Source: Combretum micranthum (taxonomy: Eukaryota > Streptophyta > Magnoliopsida > Myrtales > Combretaceae). From it: DNA of 64,000 nt. Within the stretch, counting starts at the first letter, position 1, and each line of letters opens with the position of its first letter. The stretch spans positions 2,480,001-2,544,000 of the forward strand of contig JAMXBD010000012.1 of assembly GCA_024138025.1 (NCBI GenBank). The letters are read 5' to 3'. Of this stretch, positions 12,968-22,193 are shown in pieces. The notes beneath the pieces are model-generated. The model was not told the DNA's origin, ran no database searches, and saw nothing but the letters and a program-made list of their open reading frames with translations. The translations under genes were made by a program, and so were the position numbers.

Positions 12968-13048
12968 GGTGATGATCCCGATGAGTTCTATGCGAGTATG
13001 GGGTACGGAACTGACTTCGAGGATTTTCTTGATGGGTTGGAGGATTAG
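12968..13048 (+). CDS. Conserved acidic mini-ORF in the LTR (candidate 3' exon)
   Basis: This frame of 26 codons plus TAG starts at an acceptor-like AG (12967-12968) after a T-rich stretch. It encodes an acidic peptide rich in Asp, Glu, Tyr and Phe with the core MGYGTDFEDFL. The LTR at 33503 has the same-length frame with core MGYGSDFEDFL, and the minus-strand LTR at 57725 has LGYGSDFERFL, all ending at an equivalent stop. Between the first two copies I count 12 silent and 6 replacement codon differences, which is protein-like. No ATG is evident at its start, so translation would need splicing or an upstream frame. Function is unknown and no known family is recognised. Confidence 0.5.
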   Translation, partial: GDDPDEFYASMGYGTDFEDFLDGLED

Positions 13049-13313
13049 AGATGACCATGGACTCAATGGACCCTATAAATGTAATAGATTAGATGAGATT
13101 CATTTTTGGTTGATGGTGTAAATGTTGTGTTAGTAGAGTTGTGTTTTGAGAAATTTTGATTAAGGCTTATAAAAAGCTCTTGGATGTAATATGTATATAT
13201 GTATGCATGTAGCTATTTAGAAGTAGAGTTATTTCCGCTGCTAATATCTATGTTGTTTGTTGTATATTATCTTATAGAATTAGATAAACAATTACTCAAA
13301 CTATCCCTTTAGG

Positions 13314-13350
13314 CAACCTTACATATAATCTTAGGAGTTATATGTGGTTG
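13314..13350 (+). promoter_or_regulatory. Stem-loop near LTR 3' end
   Basis: CAACC, a TT bulge, ACATATAA, a 9-base loop, TTATATGT and GGTTG give 13 pairs. It lies about 50 bases before the LTR end. The equivalent hairpins at 36300, 57235 and 57773 differ in sequence but stay paired. Confidence 0.65.
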
Positions 13351-13406
13351 GGGATCCGTTATCTCCTATATCAAATATAGGGGTAAAATAGGGTCTTTAC
13401 AGCAAC

Positions 13407-14137
13407 GACTTTGATCCTTTTGCTTCTTATTATAAGCAATGAAAAAAGAAATAAGAAATCCACAATCTCTTAAAAGTAAACTTCTGAAACTCCTATAATT
13501 GTTGTTAACTTTCACAAAACACAAAACAGAGATATATTTACTCACGTCTCTTGCGTTAAGGATCTAAATTGTCACTTGCAACATCGATCTTCTCATCATT
13601 TAATTATTGCGACCCAAACGAAATCCTTTTTTAACTGCCGAATACATGTATATCAATTCTATACTGTAAAATTACATCAGTACATTCTACATAAAAATAA
13701 TTATATAAAAATTTCACTTTGTTGTGTAGAAAGGCAAGTTCACATGAAGTTGGCTAGAAATTAATGGATTCAAATAGCAAATTGATTGGACAATTATCAC
13801 ACCACGTGACTATATGACTTTGTAGGTTTGTATCACAAGCAAAACAGACGACTTTGATATTTTGTTTTTTGCTTTTTGTTTTTTAATAAAATACAACTTT
13901 GACATTTTAGGAATAAACAAAAAGCAAGTGCAAATAAAATACGTGGAAGAATTATATCTATATAATTTTTGGCCAAAAGTTGTATGAAGATTGAATACAC
14001 TTAAATTTATATTCCTTCCTTTACACTTATTTTTGTGAGAGAATGACTTGATAACTCTATTCTTTTTTATAATACATCTCTCACATGGGACATTTTATAA
14101 ATGGACCTTGTGTTTTTATTGGAGTGTAACTCTTTAT
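13407..14137. other. AT-rich non-coding DNA
   Basis: Nothing recognisable. The 62-codon ORF at 13576-13764 has no family resemblance. Confidence 0.4.
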
Positions 14138-14994
14138 AGGGGCAGACACATGACTATATGATTGAGGGGACAGACCTTAATTAAGTCAATCTTAAAATTA
14201 TTTATTTATATTTACTCGCTATTATAATTCTATTACATCTTATATATTTATGAGAATTTCATAATCATTTCAATGTGATATATTTAAAAAAAAAACGTCA
14301 TCAAGAAAATCATTCAAATAATAATTAAAAGTATTTAATCATTCATAAGAGATGATATATGTTACTTAAAAATTAATTATTAATAAAAAATATAGAGTTA
14401 ATATCTATATAAATTTTACTTTTAATAAAAATAAATCATAAAATATGTCTAGATAGGATATCTATTCAAGAATTTGCTTTAATTTATTAATATTGCATGT
14501 AGAAAAAAATAATATTATTAAATCAAATTATAAAATTAATGTGTAATATGGTTGCTTTTAGAATAAATGGGTCATAAAAAAAAATGTAGACAGCATAGCT
14601 TTTCATTAATTCGTGTACATTTTAATAACATTAATTGAAGGAAAAAAGTCACTAAATCAAATTATATAATTAGTGTGCAATAAGATTCAATTGTAATGTG
14701 GATAATAATAATTATTGGTTTATAATAAAAGAATTTAATGTTATTAGTTATTGTGAAAGAAAAAGTTAAAAAAAAAAGGTTAGTGTAACAGAAAGAAAAA
14801 GAGAGTAGCAAGTGTAATAAAAGTTACAACCATGGGATTTGATCCCATGACCTCTTGGATGTAAAAGAAAGTACTTAACCACTATACCACACTTAGTTTT
14901 ATGTTAATATTCTCTCTTTATAATATATGTAATATATAACTTTTTTTGCCTTTTTGCATTTAAAAATTAATTTTTCCTGGGTATTTTGGGTGGG
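14138..14994. mobile_element. Shorter relative of the hAT-like element at 16965-18815
   Basis: The start AGGGGCAGACA and the following AT-rich sequence (CCTTAATTAAGT, TATTACATCTTATATATTTATGA, shared as shorter matches) align with the left end of the 16965-18815 element. This copy holds one unit of the repeat that is present three times there, then the tRNA-like segment, then a T-rich end. Flanks CTCTTTAT (14130-14137) and CTTTTTAT (14995-15002) could be an imperfect 8-bp duplication, but the right inverted repeat is not visible, so the end is uncertain. Confidence 0.5.
14823..14890 (-). repeat. tRNA-like segment inside the repeat (not a working tRNA)
   Basis: On the minus strand it reads TGGTATAGTGGTTAAG, like a polymerase III A box, then a T-arm-like GGGATCAAATCCC, like a B box. 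A related copy is at 18446-18510. A full cloverleaf is not convincing, so this is probably a tRNA-derived relic carried by the repeat. Confidence 0.5.
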
Positions 14995-14999
14995 GGTAA

Positions 15000-16860
15000 C
15001 TTTTTATGTACTGAAGTGTGTTGGAAATTGTTTTAGAAATAAGACCACATGCACTCTGTTGGCCTTGGATCAAGATTATATAAATTATTATGTATTTCTT
15101 GTTATTATTTTGAATTTGAGCATTCAAATTCTATAACCGAAATTCCTTTTTTTAAAATTAAAATATTTTATTATTATGAAACTGATAATTTTTTCAGTTT
15201 CGAAATCGAAATATTGATTTCAAAACAAAAAATTTCTCTCATGAACGGTCAAAAAATTTTTTATGGTTACAAAAAAAAATAATAATAATTTAAGGAATTT
15301 TTCGGGGATTTTTTTTAGATTGATTATGTCAATATTTTCTTGTTATAATTTATGGACATATAATTTTTTTCTTTTTTAAAATGTATTTAAAAATTAATTT
15401 TTCCCAGATCTTAGGGGGCTAAGACCTCCATCGTGCCCCCACCCCACCCCCCAAATAAAGGTGTGTAAAGAAATCGATGAAACCAAAAAATTGAACCGAA
15501 ATTGTAAAACCAATCAAAAAATATGGTCAACCGGTCCATTGGTTTTTGTTTAGGATTATGATTTTTTATTTTCTCCGGTTTTCAGTTTTGATTTCGGTTT
15601 GTAACTACAAAAAACCGATGATTAGCGGTTAACCATTTCAATATTATAAATATATTATTATATAATTTACATGTACAAATAATTTATATATAGATATAAT
15701 TTACCTATGTTCATATTCCTTGATAATTGATTTTGTTTGATTTTATTGATGATGATACATTCAAAGGTTTGTTTTTTCCCTTTTTTTTTTCTAAATTTGA
15801 TTTCATTTTTCTTTTTTTTTTTAGCTCTTGTAATATATATAATAATTTAAATAAAAACTCTATGATAAAGTCTAAAAAAATAAGGTTGTTGAAATTATTA
15901 ATTTGATTTATTAAAACCATTATGTTAAGTGGTTAAAAACCGAAAACCGAATAAATTAACTGACTAAAATGGTTAAGGCGGTTGACTATTTATAATGGAC
16001 TGGCTAAGGATTGAGATATTAAAAAACCGAATATTACGGTTAGGTTTAAAAAATAAGGCCACTGACCGGTTAACCAATCTGTGAACACCCTTACCCCTAG
16101 ATCCTCCTCTAACTCTTTATGTGCTTATGTGAGTTCAAAATTGTTTTGGAAATAAGACCACATGCACTACCCTACCTTAGGTCAAGATTATGTAAATTAT
16201 TCTTTATTTCATGTTATTATTTTGAATTTGAGCATTTAAATTTTGTAACCGAAATTCCTTTTATATTTAAAACTGACATATTTTATTATTATGAAACCGA
16301 CAATTTCTTTAGTTTCGAAACCGAAATACTAATTTTAAAATTGAAAATTTATCTCATCAACGGTCCAAAAATTTGTTATGATAAGAAAAAAAATAATTTA
16401 AGAATTTTTTTCGAGGATTTTTTAAATTGATTATGTCAATATTCTATCTTTATAATATATGTAACATATAATTTTTTTATTTTTAAAATGCATTTAAAAT
16501 TTAATTTTTCTCGGGTCTATGGAGTCGGGGCCCTCATCGCCTAGAAATTGTTTTGGAAATAACACCACATGTACTCTGTCCCCTGGGTCAAGATTATATA
16601 CATTATTCTTTATTTCTTGTTATTATTTTGAATATGTAACCGGAATTCCTTTTATTTTTAAAACTAATATATTTTATTATTGTGAAACCGCCAATTTGTT
16701 TAGTTTCGAAATCAAAGTATTGATTTCTAAACCGAAAATTTATCTCATGAACGGTAAAAAAAATTTTTATGGTTACAAAAAAAATAATAATTTAAGGAAT
16801 TTTTTGGGGAATTTTTTTTTTAGATTGATTGTTCTATCTTTTATTTATTCCAAGCTTTTG
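15000..16860. repeat. Three diverged tandem units of about 300-440 bp
   Basis: Units near 15000-15440, 16100-16540 and 16545-16860 share, in order, GGAAATTGTTTTAGAAATAA-like and ACCACATG(C/T)AC blocks, AAGATTATATAAATTATT, TTGTTATTATTTTGAAT, CCGAAATTCC, CTCATGAACGGT and an AATTTAAGGAATTTTT tail. The first two end in TTTAAAAATTAATTTTTC-type sequence followed by GC-rich bases. Open frames at 15049, 16119 and 16519 are parallel translations of these units, not genes. Confidence 0.7.
15457..16094. mobile_element. Non-autonomous hAT-type MITE inserted between tandem units
   Basis: The ends are imperfect inverted repeats (AAAGGTGTGTAAAG at left; GTAAGGGTGTTCAC as the reverse complement of the right end). 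The interior is rich in AACCG-type motifs, a known hallmark of plant hAT-like MITEs starting near GGGTGTTCA. Flanks CCCCAAAT and CCCTAGAT agree at 6 of 8 bases, fitting an old 8-bp target duplication. It interrupts the tandem array at 15000-16860. There is no transposase. Confidence 0.6.
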
Positions 16861-17349
16861 CCACTGGTACACATATTGAAAGCTATCTGTGTTAACCTTA
16901 GGGAGTGGAAGGGTGATATATCGATTTGTATCTCGATTGTGCCAAAGTTTGCTTGTAAGGCAATCAGGGGTGGACATAGGATTATATAATTGGGAAGGCT
17001 GAACCTTAATTAAGTTAATTTTAAAATTATTTATTAATATTTAATCACTATTACAATTATATTACATCTTATATATTTATGAGGATTTTATAATGATTTC
17101 AATATGATATTTTTAAAACTTCATGAAAAAATCATTCAAATATATAATAATTAAGAGTATTTAGTACATTTCATAAGGGATGATATATATATATATATAT
17201 CACTTGAAAATTAATTATTAATAAATTATATAGAGTTAACATCTATATAAAATTTTGTATTTTATAAAAGTAAATCATAAAATATATCTAGATATAATAT
17301 TTATTCAATACTTTGTATTCATTTTCTAGCATTACATGTAGAAAAAAAT

Positions 17350-18330
17350 AATGTTACTAAATCAAATTATATAATTAATGTGCAATGTAATTTTTTTTAG
17401 CAAAAATAAATCATAAAATATATGTAAATAGGATAGTTATTCAATAATTTATGTACATTTAAATAACATTAACTAAAGAAAAAAGTTACTAAATTATGAT
17501 TAATGTGCAATACTATTCAATTGTAATATGGATAATAATAATTATTACCTCGTGGTATACTTTGAACATAAAATATTTATTAATAAGAATTTATTTATTT
17601 TGATAATTTTATGATTAAAAAATTTAATATTATTAGTTACTGTAAAAGAAAAAATTAAAAAGAAACATATATATAAAAAGTAATGTTACTAAATCAAATC
17701 ATATTATTAATATGCAATGTGATTGCTTTTCGCACAATTAAATCATAAAATATATGTAGATATGATAGTTATTCAATAATTCATGTACATTTAAATAACA
17801 TTCATTAAAAAAAATACTAAATCCAATTATATGATTAGTATGTAATAATATTCAATTGTAATATAGCTAATAATAATTATTACCTTCTGGTATACTTGGA
17901 ACATAAAATAGTTATTAATAAGAATTTATTTAGTTTAATAATTTTATGATGAAAAAATTTAATATTATTAGTTATTGTGAAAGAAAAAAATTAAATATAT
18001 ATATAAAGTAATACTAAATCAAATTATATAATTAATGTGCAATGTGATTGCTTTTAGCACAAATAAATCATAAAATATATGTAGATAGGATAGTTATTCA
18101 ATAATTTATGTACATTTAAATAACAGTAATTGAAGAAAAAAAGTTACTAAATCAAATTATATGATTAGTGCACAATAATATTCAATTGTAATATGGATAA
18201 TAATAATTAGTACCTTGTGGTATACTTTGAACATAAAATAGTTATTGATAAGAATTTATTTAGTTTGATAATTTTATGATGAAAGAATTTGATATTATTA
18301 GTAATTGTGAAAGAAAAAGTTAAAAAGAAA
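17350..18330. repeat. Three tandem units of about 325-332 bp inside the hAT-like element
   Basis: Units begin near 17351, 17683 and 18007 with ACTAAATCAAAT, then TAATATGCAATGTGATTGC-like sequence, and end in GTGAAAGAAAAA-like sequence. The related element at 14138 has one unit only, so the array expanded in this copy or shrank in the other. Confidence 0.75.
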
Positions 18331-18445
18331 CATATATATATGTGTGTATATATATATATATAGAGATAGAGAGAGAGAAAAGTTAGTGTAAGAGAGAAAA
18401 GTAACTAGTGTAATAAATACATATTGAAAAACAGTTAAAAATAAA

Positions 18446-18510
18446 TACTCCCATGAGATTTGAATCTATGACCTCATGGATATAAAAGTTATACTTAACC
18501 ACAATACCAC
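18446..18510 (-). repeat. Second tRNA-like segment
   Basis: A diverged copy of 14823-14890, with the same order of T-arm-like and A-box-like sequence on the minus strand. Mutations have weakened the B-box pairing, so it is not a functional tRNA. Confidence 0.45.
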
Positions 18511-18515
18511 ACTTA

Positions 18516-18678
18516 AGGTCTATTTTGTTAGCTTTTTCTGACAGATTATAGATACTTTTTCAAAACTTTTTTTTCTGAAAAGATCAAATATAGATAAAAT
18601 ATAAATGCAAATTGGACATATTTATATATATATACAGATATAGATACATAAGAAAAAACAGACCATCCAAACAGACTC
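18516..18678. mobile_element. 163-bp MITE with TTA target duplication (PIF/Harbinger-like)
   Basis: It is flanked by TTA on both sides (18513-18515 and 18679-18681). The left end AGGTCTATTTTG and the reverse complement of the right end GAGTCTGTTTGG are imperfect inverted repeats, typical of Tourist/Harbinger MITEs. The related repeat at 14881-14900 reads CCACACTTAGTTTTATG without any insertion, an intact empty site confirming the boundaries. Confidence 0.75.
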
Positions 18679-18913
18679 TTAGTTTTATATTTTAGTTCTC
18701 TTTATAATATGCATATAACATATATTTTATTTTCTTTTAAAAAAACCTTTAAAAATTAGTTTTTTCTAGACCTGTAGGGGCCAGCCCCAGTTAGCCCCCC
18801 TTAAATCTGCCCCTGAAGGCAGTTGCTCATCCACAACACAACGAAAATCTAGTAAGTTCTTTTCTTTCTCGTTTCTTTATTTTCCTTCAGTTTTCCCATC
18901 CTCTTCCAACACC

Positions 18914-21900
18914 ATGAAAATGGTAAAAGTAATATTGCTTTCATATCTTGCGTTGTGCACGCTCTGTATGGCAATGGTGTTATCAAACTTTCCGACCGGC
19001 TACGAGGCGATCTACAACTTCGGTGACTCCCTTAGCGACACCGGGAACTTGCTTTTGGAAGGTTCACCGACAAATCCCATCGGAAATTTTCCATATGGGG
19101 AGACATACTTTCATCGTCCAACAGGCCGTTTTTGCGATGGCCGTCTCATGATTGATTTCATAGGTATATGAATATGTACATGCATGCTTCTTAAGTTAAA
19201 AATAAATGATATAGCTGGGTTTCAATAGATTAAAATTAAGGAAAAAAATTTACAGCATTAATTGGTCTGTAGATTATTAAGAACTCTTGTTCTTAACTTC
19301 AATTAGTGGATAAACGTTATAACAACGCCACATTGTATTTAGAGAAAGATAAGTGCATAGTGGATACATGCACTACATGTTATTAGTAAAAATTCAATTT
19401 TACCTTTTATGATTCGGATATACATACTTTATTTGCACTTGAATATAAGTAAATAATGATTTTCTCATACTTATGGGAGATTATTCTAGCTATAGTATTG
19501 TGGTTTTTTTTTTTTTTCCTCTTATAATTTGTTTGTAGCTATCTATAATGAATTATAAATATTATGCAGCGGAGGGCTTTGGGTTGCCGTTTATCCCACC
19601 ATATGAAAAGGTACGAGGTGGTCCACCCTCGACAAATGGAGTTAACTTTGCTGTTGGTGGTGCCACAGCATTGGATGCAAGCTCATATCAGAACATTTCG
19701 TTTTTGTTGACAAATAACTCCTTAAATGTCCAGTTGGGTTGGTTCAACGAATACAAATCATCTCTCTGCACCACAAAACAAGGTCCACTACATATCAATT
19801 ACAATTTTACTGCAGTTATACCTTTAAATAAATTTTAAAAAAAAATTTGTTTTCTGATTTAGGATTATGATTATTTTGAACGTCAGTTTCAGTATCATTA
19901 GATTTTGGCTTTTTCGGGGGGCCGCTCAGTATCATTAGATCAATTGTTTAGCTCAACTTGCACACTAGTTAAACAAGCCCCGTAACTGTTTAAAATAAAA
20001 TATATAATCAACATCTCATAACCTAGCTAACAAAGATTCCTTTTTTTTTTTTAATGAGTGCTTCAAAAACTTTTATGAAGATATCAAATGAAACAGTGTC
20101 CATTGATCCACCATTTATACATTTATATTTTTCATTCAGCTTGTAGTTAATATTGGAAAGAAAATGAATTTTAGTTTTTTTTTTTTTTTTAACATTGGAT
20201 CACTAATTATAAATTTATAACAAAAAGCATGAATTCAAAACAAGGATGTTTTATTTATGCAATGTTATTTATTTTTAAATTACTTTGGTGTTTGATGGAT
20301 TAATAAAATTCTTAGTTTTTATTTGCAGATTGTCAAAGCTATTTCAAAAAGTCAGTTTTTTTCATGGGAGCGATTGGTGGGAATGATTTTAATTATCCAT
20401 TTCTTTTGGGTACATCCATCGAGCAACTTACACCTCTGGTGCCTCTTGTAGTTCAAGCTATTACAAACGCTACTAATGTACGTAAATTCTTCAATGAGTA
20501 CACACACTCTCTCTCCCCCTTTTGGAGAAAAAAAAAAAAAAATAAAAGGATATTTTAATATATAGATATTTTCTAAAATAGTTACTACTGACATTTTGCA
20601 TACACTATATACATTAAGATTTTATTATTATTTACATACCATATATATATATATAAACAACGAGTTTATAAGAGAAATTATCATATCCCATTGAACTCTA
20701 GAATAGTATGTCCAACTTTTAATTAGGTAAGTTTTGGCCCTATGCCTTATAAGAAAGTAGAGCTCATGGGATGCCAACTCTAAGGGGTGAATTAAACAAG
20801 GGCATAAATTTGGAGTTTCCAAGTTGTCCCCTTAAACTTTAAAGTTTTCATAAAATCGTTCCTAAGTCTTAAAAACATCCATATATAGCTGAAAGTTTTC
20901 ATAAAATCATTCCTAGATTGTAAAAACATACCGATATAGCCGAAATTTTATAGTTGTTAGGACATCCGTTCGAATCAAACTTAGGTTTTATACCACTTAT
21001 CAATTTCCTTTTTTTTTTCTTTTTTACTTTTAAATTTATTTTGACACATAAGATGGTGTATGACCATGAGTTGTTAATGCAATTTTAAATGCTCATTTGT
21101 TTTTTTAAGTTGTTTAGCTAATTAATTTCTCATCATGATGCTTCTTAGAACATATGTTGCAGGTATTGATAAATGAAGGTGCTAAAAACATTGTAATTCC
21201 TGGAAATCTACCCATAGGTTGCACGGCAATGTACTTAACAGTATTTCAGAGCCAAAACCAAACAAACTATGATCCAAAAACAGGGTGTTTGAAGGCATAC
21301 AATGCTTTTTCTGAGTTCTATAATAAGAATCTTATACAAGCCCTTCAAACCCTAAGGATAAAGTATCCTCATACAAGAATAATTTATGCCGATTACTATG
21401 GTGCTGCCATGCAGTTCTATCGCAACCCTTTGAAATATGGTGAGCAACTCTAGAAGCTAACTTATTATTGTCTTCATGATGCACATAAAGTTTAGATATA
21501 TACAAACAAGGAATTCATACCCATGATTTGAGAAATATATATCATCGTGCTACAAACATTTGATTGTTGGGGAATTATATTAACCTCAACTATCATATTA
21601 AAATAAATAGATTGTAAAGTTTCAATTACTTTTGATTTAAGGCATTTCATTTTAATATCATACTTGTAAATTGATTAAATAAATAATGGTTTTTCTTGTT
21701 AGTATATTTTTGTGATATTAAAATAATTTTTAAAAGCCAATAACCTTGTAGTCTAGTAGTATTACTTCTGGACTCTTATATAAGATTTTTTTTTTTCGCC
21801 ATTACGACAGGGGAGGAATTGAGCATGGTTCATCTCACTTAAAAGTTCAAGAGAGATGCTACTAGGCTACGAGGCTATTGACAAAAAAAAAAAAAAGCAA

Positions 21901-22193
21901 TTAAAGTTTGTGTATCATGAATTGCATGATATATGTTCTTAGCTGACAAATAAAATAAAAGACATGATGCCTTTCTAGGATTTACCGGTGCAACTTTGAG
22001 TGCTTGTTGTGGAGGTGGTGGACCTTACAACTTCAATTTCTTCGTACTATGTGGTTTACCAGGCTGCAACCTTTGCCCAAATCCATTAACTTTTGCAAGT
22101 TGGGATGGAATCCATTGGACGGAAGCAGCTGATAAAATAATTGCCAATAGCTTGCTTTTTGGAGGCTTTACTTCTCCTCCTCTTGTTTTGTAG
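18914..22193 (+). CDS. GDSL esterase/lipase, five exons, 367 aa
   Basis: Exons are 18914-19163, 19570-19782, 20329-20477, 21163-21439 and 21979-22193; all introns are GT-AG and the joined frame is open to TAG. The enzyme is expected to be a secreted SGNH-family hydrolase acting on ester bonds of lipids or other acyl substrates, a large plant family whose individual substrates are rarely predictable. A hydrophobic N-terminus (about residues 4-24) looks like a signal peptide. Block I GDSLSDTGN holds the nucleophile Ser39; block II is NFAVGGA (Gly near 113); block III is GGND (Asn173); block V is DGIHWTEAAD with Asp339 and His342. Length and intron positions fit the family. The start ATG has A at -3. 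A hAT-like element lies 98 bp upstream and may supply or disturb the promoter. Related broken copies are at 29354-29545 and 50395-51633. Confidence 0.92.
20841..20942. repeat. 51-bp tandem duplication in intron 3 of the GDSL gene
   Basis: Two adjacent units begin AAAGTTTTCATAAAATC and end ATATAGC(T/C)G, with a few substitutions between them. Confidence 0.8.

Larger units (their letters stand above)
10661..13401 (+). repeat. Solo LTR of a long-LTR Ty3/gypsy element, perfect TSD GCAAC
   Basis: The sequence starts TGAAATAGCCA, ends GGGTCTTTACA, and is flanked on both sides by GCAAC (10656-10660 and 13402-13406). It is 2741 bp and matches, with considerable divergence, the LTRs at 33503-36385 and 41424-44173 in the same orientation. 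No primer site or coding sequence follows, so the internal region was probably lost by LTR-LTR recombination. Inside are an (AT)n(GT)n microsatellite (10711-10752), a pyrimidine-rich stretch near 11145-11180, a donor-like GTGAGT at 11259, a GC-rich palindromic island (11671-12195), a CTGAG/CTCAG stem-loop (12681-12705), an acidic mini-ORF (12968-13048) and a stem-loop (13314-13350). An open frame at 12737-13048 only partly overlaps conserved coding sequence. Confidence 0.95.
16965..18815. mobile_element. Non-autonomous hAT-like element with 8-bp TSD, just upstream of the GDSL gene
   Basis: The left end CAGGGGTGGACATAGG and the reverse complement of the right end (CAGGGGCAGATTTAAGG) form terminal inverted repeats. 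AAGGCAAT (16957-16964) and AAGGCAGT (18816-18823) agree at 7 of 8 bases, the duplication length of hAT transposons. There is no transposase ORF. The interior has three tandem units of about 330 bp, a tRNA-like segment and a nested 163-bp MITE. The right end is 98 bp before the GDSL start codon, so it sits in or next to that gene's promoter or 5' UTR. Confidence 0.75.

Noticed and set aside
12737..13048. A 103-codon ORF in the solo LTR as one protein
   Set aside because: Only the last 27 codons are conserved in frame in other LTRs; the upstream part changes frame between copies.
14823..14890. A functional tRNA gene
   Set aside because: A- and B-box-like words are present but a complete cloverleaf with a sensible anticodon arm cannot be drawn; the second copy has decayed pairing.
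15049..16989. Three similar plus-strand ORFs of 77-156 codons as a small gene family
   Set aside because: They are parallel translations of diverged tandem repeat units; similarity is at DNA level and includes non-coding parts, with indels that change frame.
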